A stretch of 64,000 bases of DNA from contig JABCZI010000003.1 of assembly GCA_013289765.1 (NCBI GenBank), positions 372,001 to 436,000 on the forward strand. The letters are read 5' to 3'. Below the pieces are notes generated by a model. It ran no database searches. It was not told the origin of the DNA and was given only the letters and a program-made list of their open reading frames with translations. The first letter of the stretch is position 1; each line of letters opens with the position of its first letter. A program made the position numbers and the translations under genes. Shown here one piece after another: positions 9,337 through 18,057 of the stretch. Source of the stretch: Acidobacteriota bacterium (GTDB lineage Bacteria > Acidobacteriota > Terriglobia > Terriglobales > Acidobacteriaceae).

Positions 9337-10359
9337 TTGAATTTATCGAAAGCAACGCTTTTGTCGACAGCATTTCTGGCCTTTGCCATAGGCGCCTCGG
9401 CGCAGGACAAAGCTCCCTTAAAACTGTTGACCTCGACGCCCATACCAGAACTTAAAGACGGTGATTTCGATCACTTGACCGCCGACGTTGCCGGCAACCG
9501 GCTATTCGTCACGGCGGAAGAAAATTCGAAAGTTCTGGTCTTCGATCTCAAAACTAACAAGCTCATCCACACCATCGCCGATCTTAAGGCGCCGCATTCC
9601 ATGCTCTATCGGGAAGACTTAAAAAAGCTTTTCATCGCCGATAGCGACCTGGGCGCGGTAAAGGTCTATGAGACTGAATCGTATAAGCCCGTGGGAAGCA
9701 TTAAAGTTCGCGATGGGGCTGATGCCAGCGCTTACGATTCTGCCGCAAAGTTGTATTACGTCGTCAACGGGGGCAAGGATGCGAAGCTGCCCAACGCCTA
9801 CATTACCATTCTTGATGTGGACGCCGGCAAAAGTGTCGGCGATATCAAGATCGACTCCGACGATGTGGAAGGCGTAGCCTTCGAAAAATCAGGGCCACGG
9901 ATGTTCGTCAACGTCCGCGGAAAGAGCGCAGTGGAAGTGTATGACCGCAAGACCCGCAAGTTGCTGAACACGTGGTCGACTGCGGAAGCGGGAAAGAATC
10001 CAACGTCGATGGCCTTCGACGAGGATGCGCATCGCCTGTTTCTGGGTACTCGTGTTCCCGCAAAATTGGTCGTGCTGGATTCTGACACGGGCAAGATTGT
10101 CACCAGTTATCCGGCCGCAGCCATGGTCGATGACATGGCATATGACAGCCAGAGCAAGCGCATCTACTACGCCGGAACCGAATTCCTCGACGTGTTCCAG
10201 GAAAAGGATTCTGACCACTTCGATCGCGTCGGACATGTTGCGACCGCGTTCCGGGCAAAGACGGGTGTTCTGGTTCCTGAGTTGAACCAGTATTACCTCG
10301 CGGTTCCGCATCACGAAAAACAGGTAGCAGAATTACGGGTGTACGAAGTTACACAGTAG
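9337..10359 (+). CDS. Secreted beta-propeller protein (YVTN/NHL-like)
   Basis: 340 residues with a clear signal peptide (LLSTAFLAFAIGASAQ, cleavage near residue 22), then a propeller of repeated FDLKTNKLIHTI / VYDRKTRKLLNTW / VLDSDTGKIVTSY blades. The start is a TTG codon. A strong GGAGG lies 6 bases upstream, and the only nearby ATG (9324) is out of frame, so the TTG is well supported. It diverges in sequence from the two preceding propellers but belongs to the same general fold. No enzyme motif was recognised. It is the last gene before a convergent minus-strand operon. Confidence 0.78.
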   Translation: MNLSKATLLSTAFLAFAIGASAQDKAPLKLLTSTPIPELKDGDFDHLTADVAGNRLFVTAEENSKVLVFDLKTNKLIHTIADLKAPHSMLYREDLKKLFIADSDLGAVKVYETESYKPVGSIKVRDGADASAYDSAAKLYYVVNGGKDAKLPNAYITILDVDAGKSVGDIKIDSDDVEGVAFEKSGPRMFVNVRGKSAVEVYDRKTRKLLNTWSTAEAGKNPTSMAFDEDAHRLFLGTRVPAKLVVLDSDTGKIVTSYPAAAMVDDMAYDSQSKRIYYAGTEFLDVFQEKDSDHFDRVGHVATAFRAKTGVLVPELNQYYLAVPHHEKQVAELRVYEVTQ

Positions 10360-10412
10360 CGGTAAGTTGTTCCGCGATTTAGCACGAGCGGACTGGGAGA
10401 GGCTACACAGAG

Positions 10413-11480
10413 CTAGGCTACCGACGAAACCTCGGCGGCGATCACCTCTCCTACGTCCCTCGTGCTGGCGCGGCCCCCAATGTCGCGGGTTCGAATATCG
10501 GAGTGCGCCAGCACTTTGAAAATAGCCTGTTCAATGGCACGAGCCGCCTGTTTCTCGCCGAGATGTTCCAACATCATCGCTCCCGACCAGATCTGGGCAA
10601 TAGGATTTGCGATTCCCTTCCCTGCGATATCGGGAGCGGACCCATGTACCGGCTCGAAGGTCGAGGGAAATTCCCTTTCAGGATTTATGTTGGCCGAAGG
10701 CGCAAGGCCCATCGATCCTACAACCGCTGCCCCCAGGTCGGAAAGAATATCGCCGAAAAGATTCGATCCAACGACAACATCGAACCAGTCAGGATGAGCG
10801 ACAAAGTGCGCGGTCAGAATGTCGATATGGTACTGATCGGTCTTTACGTCGGGATACTTCTTTGCAATCGCGGCAAAGCGCTCATCCCAGAAGGGCATGG
10901 AGTAAACAATGCCGTTGGACTTCGTGGCCGATGTGACATGCTTTTTGCGGGTGCGAGCCAGTTCGAAGGCCCACGTAATGATGCGGTCGCAGCCGCGGCG
11001 GGTGAAGATACTCTGTTGTATCGCCATGTCGAACTCGGTATCCCGGTTCATGCGGCCGCCGACCTCCGAGTATTCTCCCTCGTTGTTTTCTCTGACGATA
11101 ATGAAGTCGATATCCCCGGCCTTGCGGCCGCTGAGCGGACTTGTGATGCCCTTCAGCAAACGCGCCGGGCGAACACAGACGTACTGCTGAAATGCCCGGC
11201 GAATCGGAATCAGTAAGCCCCAGAGCGAAACATGGTCGGGCACTCCGGGATAACCCACTGCCCCCAGGTAAATGGCGTCAAAGGGACGCAACTGGTCGAG
11301 ACCGTCTTCCGGCATCATGCGGCCGGTCTTGGCGTACCGCTCGCAACTCCAATCGAAACGCTCCCACGAGAACGACAAATCAAAACCGCGACCCGCCGCC
11401 TCAAGCACACGAATGCCTTCGGAAACCACTTCTTTTCCGATCCCGTCGCCTTCGATCACCGCTATTTTGTAGTTCTTCAA
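10413..11480 (-). CDS. D-malate / tartrate dehydrogenase-type beta-decarboxylating dehydrogenase
   Basis: NAD-dependent oxidative decarboxylase of the isocitrate/isopropylmalate dehydrogenase superfamily, about 355 residues, cytoplasmic. It opens KIAVIEGDGIGKEVVSEG. It has the LWGLLIPIRRAFQQYVCVRPAR substrate loop, FIIVRENNEGEYSEVGGR, the TSATKSNG segment and GSNLFGDILSDLGAAVVGS. The combination with the LW.LL.PIR loop resembles D-malate and tartrate dehydrogenases (DmlA, TtuC) more than LeuB. The frame continues 12 codons further up to a TTG at 11516 that has no ribosome site. The TTG at 11480 follows GAGGG and matches the family N-terminus, so it was chosen. It is the last gene of a three-gene minus-strand operon that begins with an amidohydrolase. 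Confidence 0.87.
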   Translation of the reverse strand: MKNYKIAVIEGDGIGKEVVSEGIRVLEAAGRGFDLSFSWERFDWSCERYAKTGRMMPEDGLDQLRPFDAIYLGAVGYPGVPDHVSLWGLLIPIRRAFQQYVCVRPARLLKGITSPLSGRKAGDIDFIIVRENNEGEYSEVGGRMNRDTEFDMAIQQSIFTRRGCDRIITWAFELARTRKKHVTSATKSNGIVYSMPFWDERFAAIAKKYPDVKTDQYHIDILTAHFVAHPDWFDVVVGSNLFGDILSDLGAAVVGSMGLAPSANINPEREFPSTFEPVHGSAPDIAGKGIANPIAQIWSGAMMLEHLGEKQAARAIEQAIFKVLAHSDIRTRDIGGRASTRDVGEVIAAEVSSVA

Positions 11481-11520
11481 GATCCCTCGCAATCCCAGAT
11501 TTTGTTCAGGCCACAACTAA

Positions 11521-13050
11521 TTACTGCAGGAGCGCCGTCAGCGTGCGGACGTCCGATACGTTTTCGAGCTGGCGCACCATATCGATTACCTGGTTCGCCT
11601 TTGAACTGGGCCACTCCGCAAACGCGGCGCAGCCACGGAACTTTTCCGCAACGTCGTCGTAGCTCATGGGATCGCTTGGACTTCCCTTGCCAAAATCGGC
11701 CCGGCCGGAGATGGTGCGGCCGTCCTTTAGAGTGATTTTGATGATCGTGGTCATCTTATCGTAGCCCGCATTTTCGGCCTCGGGGTCGACGTAGAAGCGG
11801 ACCCGCTCGATCATCTTCTTTACATCGTCGCGATTGACCACTGCGTCCGTGTATTTTGTCTGATCAGCTTTCCCGTCGAGCAAAAGGATCGCCATGCAAA
11901 ACTCCATGCTGAACTTCCCCTGCAATCCAGTGGTTGGATGGTGGTGAATCAGAGCGTTTGGCATGTTGCGATTGGTGCCAACGTCAACATGTTCGACATT
12001 CGCCGCTTGGATGGAGTTAGCATGAATCAGGCGCATGAGCTCGGTCATGCCGGGATGAGTTAATGAACCTGAGGGAAACGGCTTGATGGAGACGCCGGGG
12101 TTCTGCAACGTCCAGGGCTTGCCTAATTTATCGACGATTGAGGCGGGATCGTACGTGCCACCGTAGGCATGGAAGAAGCCGCGCTGCGCTTCCAGAATCT
12201 GTTCCGCTGCGGTCCAGCCGATCGCGGCGAAATCCGCCGCTACCACACCGGACTCAGCGGCATGCCCAGCCTGAAACGCCTTCATCATCGTGCCGAAGTT
12301 TTCGCGCAGGCCGGCTGCGTGACTGGCGGCAATCCCAAAGGCGCGAGACGTATGAACCACGTCGAAGCCTTTTAGTTTGGCGCAGGCCGCTGCTCCTCCG
12401 AAAACTCCGCAAGTGCCGGTCGAGTGAAATCCATCTTCATAGTGGCGCGGAGAAATTGCTTCTGCGATCTTGCACTCCACTTCCACCCCGCTGTGGTAAG
12501 CAACGAGCAATTCCTTCCCACTCTTGCCTTCCACTTCGGCGGTCGCCAGGGCCGCGGGCAGTACGGGGACCGTGGGATGAGTCAGCAGACCGTACACGCG
12601 GTCTTTGCCGACGGCGAGCTGTGTGTCGTCGTAATCGTCGACGTGAATGGCCACTCCGTTAGCAAAAGCAGCGAAGCGGGCTGGAAGCCGAACCGCGGAT
12701 CCCAGCACCGCCGCACCAGCGCCTGGGGGAAACCCAAAAGGTCTTAGATACTCTTGGATAAATTTCCAAGTCTCGGCTTTGGACCCGCTGAGAGCGAGTC
12801 CAAGACCATCCAGGATTGATTTCTTTCCGAGTTCCTGCGTCTCTGCAGGGATATCCGCAAGTTTGAGGTTCACGACAAACTCAGACGTATACTTCGTCAA
12901 ATTTGGAACTTGCGGGAAGGTCGCACCCGCCGACTCCTTAGCGGCGGAAGGCGCGGTCTGCGCTCCCGCAAGCCTTGACTCGGCAGCTCCGAACAGTCCT
13001 AGCGATGCTCCAACCCCGGCTGCATTTCTCAAGAACGCGCGCCTCTGCAT
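11521..13050 (-). CDS. MmgE/PrpD-family protein with Tat-type signal
   Basis: Member of the 2-methylcitrate dehydratase / cis-aconitate decarboxylase superfamily, about 509 residues. These enzymes act on tricarboxylic acids or related diacids. Typical PrpD segments are visible: GSAVRLPARFAAFANGVAIHVDDYDDTQ, HPTVPVLPAALA, HSTGTCGVFGGAAACAKL and the C-terminal RVRFYVDPEAE domain. The N-terminus (MQRRAFLRNAAGVGASLG, then LAGAQT) is a twin-arginine leader, so the protein seems to be exported, which is unusual for the cytosolic prototype. ATG 13050 has AGGAG nine bases upstream. A GTG at 13083 that overlaps the preceding stop codon is the alternative. The substrate is unknown. Confidence 0.85.
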   Translation of the reverse strand: MQRRAFLRNAAGVGASLGLFGAAESRLAGAQTAPSAAKESAGATFPQVPNLTKYTSEFVVNLKLADIPAETQELGKKSILDGLGLALSGSKAETWKFIQEYLRPFGFPPGAGAAVLGSAVRLPARFAAFANGVAIHVDDYDDTQLAVGKDRVYGLLTHPTVPVLPAALATAEVEGKSGKELLVAYHSGVEVECKIAEAISPRHYEDGFHSTGTCGVFGGAAACAKLKGFDVVHTSRAFGIAASHAAGLRENFGTMMKAFQAGHAAESGVVAADFAAIGWTAAEQILEAQRGFFHAYGGTYDPASIVDKLGKPWTLQNPGVSIKPFPSGSLTHPGMTELMRLIHANSIQAANVEHVDVGTNRNMPNALIHHHPTTGLQGKFSMEFCMAILLLDGKADQTKYTDAVVNRDDVKKMIERVRFYVDPEAENAGYDKMTTIIKITLKDGRTISGRADFGKGSPSDPMSYDDVAEKFRGCAAFAEWPSSKANQVIDMVRQLENVSDVRTLTALLQ

Positions 13051-13079
13051 TATTCTTTTGCTCCTGATGGTGTCACTAT

Positions 13080-14402
13080 TCACTTGAATTCGTTCTTAAA
13101 TACGTGACCGTCTTTCATAACGAACTGTACGCGCTCAAGCTCGGTAATGTCGGCGATCGGATCACCCGCGACCGCGACTAGATCCGCGAACTTGCCTGCT
13201 TGCACCGAGCCTATCCGGTCTTGCCATCCCATCAGCTGGGCCGCTTCCGTGGTTGCAGCCCGAATTGCCTGCACGGGAGTCATGCCAAACTTCACCATGT
13301 ATTCGAATTCCTTGTTCTGCGTACCGTGCGGGAAAGGTCCAACGCCGGAACCAAATGCGACTTTAACACCCGCCGCTACGGCCCTGCGAAAGCTCCGTTC
13401 GGAAACATCCGCGACATTGTGCCCTCCATACTTCTTCATGTCGTGCTCACGATCAAGCTGGTAATGGTAAAGGGTCGGCACAAGATAAATCCCCTTTTGC
13501 ACCATCAGCTTGAGGTCACTATCATCGAGATCAGCGCCGTGTTCGAGCGACTCGACGCCTGCGTTTAAGCAATTGCGTACGCCTTCTCCGGCGAAGGCGT
13601 GGCAGGAAACTTTGCGTCCCTTCTTGTGCGCCTCGTCCACGATGGCGTTTACTTCTTCCGGGGTGAAGGTCGGCGGACTTACGATTTTGCCGTCGCTGGA
13701 GAAATGAAAGTCGTAGGCCGCGTACAACTTAATCAGGTCGGCATCATGCGCGACCTGGTCGCGGACCGCTTCACGGGCCGCCCACGGAGAGTCGACAACC
13801 TGAAGGGCACTGGGCAGCGGAACGTCGGAAGAGTAGCCGCGCATAATGAACCCGCCGGTGGTTTGAAGTCCCCTGGTCGCCACCTGCATGCGAGGGCCGG
13901 GGACGATGCCGCGGTCAATCGCGTTACGCAAGTCTACGTCGCTATACATTGCGCCCAGCGTCTTCAGATCGCGCAGCGTGGTGAATCCGACCATCAGGTC
14001 TTTCTGCGCATTGGCCAGCGCCGTCAGCGTACGGTACTGATAAGACTCGCGCAGGATTTGGTTATCGAAATCGGGTCCGTTACCGAAGACGTGAGTGTGA
14101 GCGTCAATCAGCCCGGGCAAGACGGTGGCGTGACTCAGGTCCACTACTTCAGCCTCCGCGGGCACCTGCAGTTGCTCCGCCGAGCCAACCTTAACGATGC
14201 GATTCCCTTTGATCAATATCACCTGATTGGCGGCCAGCTTCTCGGTACCGTCGAATAGTCGGCCGGCGCGGACTGCAATCCAATGATCTGCAATTGCATG
14301 TTCTGTCGAAGAGGTCGATTGGGCAGGGGCAGAAAAAGGAGCGAGCGCCCAGACGAATAGCAGGAGCCCGGCACCATATTTTTTTAGCATGGCGGGAATC
14401 AT
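13080..14402 (-). CDS. Secreted metal-dependent amidohydrolase (imidazolonepropionase/prolidase-like)
   Basis: 440 residues with an N-terminal signal peptide (LLLFVWALAPFSAPAQS), so a periplasmic or extracellular hydrolase. It belongs to the amidohydrolase superfamily clade that includes Xaa-Pro dipeptidases and imidazolonepropionase-like enzymes. Visible motifs are VLPGLIDAHTHVFG (metal-binding HxH), the lysine/aspartate region DLIKLYAAYDFHF, the histidine segments KVSCHAFAGEGV and SLEHGADLDD, then the C-terminal GSVQAGKFADLVAVAGDP strand. It is first in a minus-strand operon. Its stop overlaps the possible GTG start of the PrpD-like gene by four bases, implying translational coupling. Substrate is not predictable. 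The neighbouring organic-acid genes hint at stepwise breakdown of one compound. Confidence 0.85.
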   Translation of the reverse strand: MIPAMLKKYGAGLLLFVWALAPFSAPAQSTSSTEHAIADHWIAVRAGRLFDGTEKLAANQVILIKGNRIVKVGSAEQLQVPAEAEVVDLSHATVLPGLIDAHTHVFGNGPDFDNQILRESYQYRTLTALANAQKDLMVGFTTLRDLKTLGAMYSDVDLRNAIDRGIVPGPRMQVATRGLQTTGGFIMRGYSSDVPLPSALQVVDSPWAAREAVRDQVAHDADLIKLYAAYDFHFSSDGKIVSPPTFTPEEVNAIVDEAHKKGRKVSCHAFAGEGVRNCLNAGVESLEHGADLDDSDLKLMVQKGIYLVPTLYHYQLDREHDMKKYGGHNVADVSERSFRRAVAAGVKVAFGSGVGPFPHGTQNKEFEYMVKFGMTPVQAIRAATTEAAQLMGWQDRIGSVQAGKFADLVAVAGDPIADITELERVQFVMKDGHVFKNEFK

Positions 14403-14534
14403 CGTGGCGGGTCCACATTAACATTCCGTGAAGGCCTGATGAAACGTTATTCATGATCGCGAGATCCGGACGGGCAAAGAATCCGTGTGAGGCGAATGCG
14501 CATTTCTGAATGAATTTTCATCTGACTTCTCTAA

Positions 14535-14560
14535 CGGTTTTGGTAAAACCGCAATATACT
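14535..14560 (+). promoter_or_regulatory. Dyad and -10-like box before two-component genes
   Basis: A 7-bp dyad (CGGTTTT-ggt-AAAACCG, 14535-14551) is followed directly by a -10-like TATACT (14555-14560), 18 bp before the response-regulator ATG. The dyad would fall near the -35 position, where OmpR-type activators or repressors often bind. The promoter assignment is tentative because no good -35 hexamer is visible. Confidence 0.35.
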
Positions 14561-14577
14561 TACTGGGCGAGAATCGC

Positions 14578-15258
14578 ATGCGTATTCTGCTGGTAGAGGA
14601 CGAGACCAAGGTATCGAGTTTTGTGGCGCGTGGATTGACTGAGGAGAGGTTTGCGGTCGATGTTGCCGCGGACGGTAAGTCAGGCCTCGATCTCGCGACA
14701 ACCTATCACTACGATCTGGTGATTCTCGATCTCATGCTGCCCGTACTGGATGGCAGTCAGGTCCTTCGCAGGCTGCGCAGCGAGAACGTCCAGGTTCCGG
14801 TTCTGATCTTAACCGCCCGCGATGCGGTGGCGGACAAAGTTGGCAATTTCGAAGCGGGCGCCGATGATTACCTGACCAAGCCGTTCGCCTTTGCCGAGCT
14901 ACTAGTGCGGGTGAAGGCTTTGCTGCGGCGCGGGCCGGTCAGCCGTAGCAGTGTGGTGCGCGTGGCTGATCTCGAGCTTGATCGCCTGGCACAGCAGGTC
15001 AGGCGCGCGGGCAAGCGGATCGACCTGACGGCTAAGGAATTTTCCCTGCTGGAATATCTTATGTCGAATGCCGGCCGAGTTTTGTCGCGGACCATGATTA
15101 TCGAACACGTGTGGGACCACAGCTTCGATGGCATCACCAACATCGTCGACGTGTATGTCCGGCACCTGCGCAGCAAGGTGGACGATGCTTTCGATCCGAA
15201 GTTAATTCGCACGGTGCGCGGAGTAGGCTACAGTATCGGTCACGGGGCGCAGCCATGA
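14578..15258 (+). CDS. OmpR/PhoB-family response regulator
   Basis: 226-residue DNA-binding response regulator. The receiver (1-115) has the acidic pair ED at 7-8, phospho-acceptor Asp51 in VILDLMLP, LTARD near 78-82 and Lys101 in YLTKPF. The winged-helix effector (about 128-222) has VADLELDRLAQQVRRAGKRIDLTAKEFSLLEYLMSN and ends VRGVGYSI, as in CusR/MprA-like regulators. It is immediately followed by a sensor kinase whose ATG overlaps its stop (ATGA), so the two form a classic co-translated pair. The signal and target genes are unknown. A dyad just upstream of its start could be an autoregulatory site. Confidence 0.95.
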   Translation: MRILLVEDETKVSSFVARGLTEERFAVDVAADGKSGLDLATTYHYDLVILDLMLPVLDGSQVLRRLRSENVQVPVLILTARDAVADKVGNFEAGADDYLTKPFAFAELLVRVKALLRRGPVSRSSVVRVADLELDRLAQQVRRAGKRIDLTAKEFSLLEYLMSNAGRVLSRTMIIEHVWDHSFDGITNIVDVYVRHLRSKVDDAFDPKLIRTVRGVGYSIGHGAQP

Positions 15259-16703
15259 TGAATACCCGCTCTCTGCGTTTTCGAATCACGGCATGGTATG
15301 CCGGCCTGCTGGCAGGAACACTGTTGGTGTTCGGTGCTTCGGTATATCTGGGGCTAGAGCGATACCTGGATTGGAATCTGCAGAGGACGCTGGCAGGGGA
15401 GTGCCGGGCTATCGGCACGCAATTGCTTTCGCAATTGCCAGACAAAGACGTTACCTGGCTGACGCGTGAAATCACCGAGGCGTATGCGCCGGAGGTCAAC
15501 GGCCTCTTTATTCGCGTCGTGCATCAGGAGGGGGAGGTCCTCTACCTTTCGGGCGCGCCGAAAGACGGAACCTTCGACCCACGGAGAATTCCGTTTCCCC
15601 GCGACAAAGAAATGGATGGTTCCCGGAAACTTCAATTCGAATCCGGCAATCGGCTGCTGATCAATTCGATAACCGTGACCACGGCCGCCGGAACTCGCTT
15701 CATCGTCGAGAGCGGCGCCCCATACCATCAAATCGAGGTCGTGCTACATGGACTGCTGCTGACGCTTGCGATTTACATGCCCTTCGTCGTCTCGCTTGCG
15801 GTGGCAGGCGGCTACTGGCTGATGAGGCGATCGCTGCAACCAGTGGACGAGATCACGAAGAGGGCGGAGGGCATAACTTCCACGAATTTGAGCGAGCGCC
15901 TGCCGGTGATACGGTCGGGCGATGAGTTGGAGCGGCTCTCGATGTCCCTGAACCGGATGATCGAGAGGCTGGATAACGCATTCGAACAGATCAACCGCTT
16001 TTCCGCCGACGCTTCTCACGAGTTGCGTACACCCTTAACCATCCTGCAACTCGAACTTGAAGGGATTGCGCAGAACCATCGCAGGGATGCAGCTCTGGGA
16101 GATCAGATTGGCAGCGCCTTGGAAGAAACTCACAGGATGTCTCGAATCGTCGAAAGCCTGTTGACCATCTCGCGTCTGGACGCCGGGGAAGTGAAAATGG
16201 AGAAGTCGCGTTTGGACTTGGGAGAACTGGCGGCGTCGACAGCAGGCGAAATGAAGCTGTTGGCGGAGGAGAGATCGATCGGGCTACGCATCCGTGCGGA
16301 AAATGGAGTTCATGTGTTGGGGGACCGGGTTCGCCTCCAACAGATAATCGTGAACCTCGTCGATAACTCCATCAAATACACACAGGTAGGCGGTATGATC
16401 GAGGTGCGCGTTGACCGGGAGGGAAACAGCGCAATCCTCATAGTCTCCGACAACGGCCTTGGCATTCCGGCGCATGCCCTGCCCCATGTCTTTGAGCGCT
16501 TCTATCGCGCCGACAAAGCGCGCTCGCGCGCCACTGGCGGAGCCGGATTAGGACTCTCCATCGTGAAAGCCATCTGTGCCGCACACAACGGCGAAATCAA
16601 AGTCTCGAGCCAGGAAGGCCGAGGGAGCAGTTTCCGCGTGGAACTTCCGCTGTCCCCGCTTTTCGTAAACGACCGACCCAGTGTTGTACTTCGGGAAGTC
16701 TAA
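15255..16703 (+). CDS. Sensor histidine kinase (HAMP, HisKA, HATPase)
   Basis: Membrane sensor of the pair, 482 residues from ATG 15255. The open frame extends upstream but that part overlaps the regulator gene. Layout: TM1 about 10-30, periplasmic domain about 31-165, TM2 about 166-192, HAMP with a PVDEITKRAEGI segment, a HisKA box SADASHELRTPLTIL with phospho-accepting His255, then an ATPase domain with NLVDNSIKYT (N box), SDNGLGIP (G1) and GGAGLGLSIVKAI (G2). The architecture matches CusS/QseC-type kinases. The periplasmic domain shows no recognisable ligand fold. Overlap with the regulator gene supports co-expression and cognate phosphotransfer. Confidence 0.95.
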   Translation: MMNTRSLRFRITAWYAGLLAGTLLVFGASVYLGLERYLDWNLQRTLAGECRAIGTQLLSQLPDKDVTWLTREITEAYAPEVNGLFIRVVHQEGEVLYLSGAPKDGTFDPRRIPFPRDKEMDGSRKLQFESGNRLLINSITVTTAAGTRFIVESGAPYHQIEVVLHGLLLTLAIYMPFVVSLAVAGGYWLMRRSLQPVDEITKRAEGITSTNLSERLPVIRSGDELERLSMSLNRMIERLDNAFEQINRFSADASHELRTPLTILQLELEGIAQNHRRDAALGDQIGSALEETHRMSRIVESLLTISRLDAGEVKMEKSRLDLGELAASTAGEMKLLAEERSIGLRIRAENGVHVLGDRVRLQQIIVNLVDNSIKYTQVGGMIEVRVDREGNSAILIVSDNGLGIPAHALPHVFERFYRADKARSRATGGAGLGLSIVKAICAAHNGEIKVSSQEGRGSSFRVELPLSPLFVNDRPSVVLREV

Positions 16704-16868
16704 GTCGCTCTTTCCACACTATTTACGTCAGACTACTAGAGAAAGCTAATAGGGGATCCGATCGCCCGATCCACGGATTCCGCTACTTCGATCACGTCCG
16801 GGCATCGATATTTTGGCTTTGAGGCATGCCAAACAATCCGAATGGTGGGTTGAGGAATCTAATGCACC

Positions 16869-17984
16869 ATGCGTGCACGAAGAGATTTAGTCGTTTTCAT
16901 CGCAGTTATTCAGTCCGTCCTTTTTTTAACCCATTATCTTCTTTATAAGACGTGGACATTTTCGCCCGAGGGAGGAGAAATCCACGGGACGTTCTGGATC
17001 AAACTCATGCTGGGCTTGTTGTCAGTAAGCTTTGTCGCCGCTTCGCTACTCGCCTTTCGGTACACCAATTCTGCTTTGCGCGCCTTTTACCGGGTTGCTG
17101 CGGTTTGGATGGGCCTGCTCAGCTTCCTCTTGCTCGCTGCGATTTTCTGCTGGATTATCTTTGGAGTTGCACGGCTAGCCGGCCTAGATACAAACTTCCA
17201 CAGGACTGCGGAATTGCTGTTCGGGGCTGCGATATTAACCGGACTCTACGGTGTCTTCAACGCAAATTGGACGCGAATCACGCGGACGACAGTGCGGCTT
17301 GCGAACTTGCCGGCAGCCTGGCAGGGGCGAAGAGCGGCGCTGATCAGCGATGTGCATTTGGGACATGTACGAAACGGCAATTTTCTCCGACGCATGGTCG
17401 CAAAGATTTTAGAAGAAGAGCCGGATGCGATTTTTATCGCTGGAGATTTGTATGACGGTACCGCGATTGATGCCCGGCAAGCAGCGGAGCCGTTGAGCCG
17501 ACTGGTGGCGCCACACGGCGTGTATTTCGTGGCTGGAAATCATGAGCAATTCGGGGACGACAGCAAATACCTGCATGCCATCGCGGCGGCCGGTGTGCGG
17601 GTCCTTAGTAATGAGAAATTGGAGGTAGACGGGCTGCAGATTATTGGCGTGCAATACCGGAATGCGGTGCAGGAGGGACAGTTAGCGTCCGTGCTGAGCA
17701 GCATCCGATTGGATCGCGATCGCGCCAGCATTCTGTTGACGCATGCGCCCGATCATCCCGAGATCGCCGAGGCCGCGGGCATTTCCCTACAGCTATCCGG
17801 GCATACGCATCTTGGGCAGTTCGTTCCCTGGAGTTGGATGGCGCGGCGGATTTACCGTCAGTTTGTGTATGGCTTAAGCAGGATTGGGAAGATGCAGGTA
17901 TTCACTTCCAGCGGAGCAGGAACGTGGGGACCACCTTTGCGGTTGGGATCGAATCCAGAGATTGTAATGCTTCAGTTTCAGTAG
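16869..17984 (+). CDS. Membrane-anchored metallophosphoesterase
   Basis: 371 residues. The N-terminal third carries about four membrane segments (roughly 8-26, 43-63, 77-104, 112-131). A calcineurin-type phosphoesterase domain follows from about 153. Metal-binding motifs are complete: ISDVHLG (Asp161, His163), AGDLYDG (Asp193), AGNHEQFGD (Asn224, His225), THAPDH and SGHTHLGQ. The layout resembles YaeI/YkuE-like phosphodiesterases, some of which act on UDP-2,3-diacylglucosamine or other lipid-linked substrates. The actual substrate here is not known. The gene has 165 bp of its own upstream space and a similar direction to the two-component genes, but co-transcription is not shown. Confidence 0.88.
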   Translation: MRARRDLVVFIAVIQSVLFLTHYLLYKTWTFSPEGGEIHGTFWIKLMLGLLSVSFVAASLLAFRYTNSALRAFYRVAAVWMGLLSFLLLAAIFCWIIFGVARLAGLDTNFHRTAELLFGAAILTGLYGVFNANWTRITRTTVRLANLPAAWQGRRAALISDVHLGHVRNGNFLRRMVAKILEEEPDAIFIAGDLYDGTAIDARQAAEPLSRLVAPHGVYFVAGNHEQFGDDSKYLHAIAAAGVRVLSNEKLEVDGLQIIGVQYRNAVQEGQLASVLSSIRLDRDRASILLTHAPDHPEIAEAAGISLQLSGHTHLGQFVPWSWMARRIYRQFVYGLSRIGKMQVFTSSGAGTWGPPLRLGSNPEIVMLQFQ

Positions 17985-18057
17985 GTTTGGTAGCTCTCAA
18001 CGGCGAGCCGACGCCATCCTTGCTGCGTTCTCGTGCCAGTGCGTTAAAATTTGGCGT

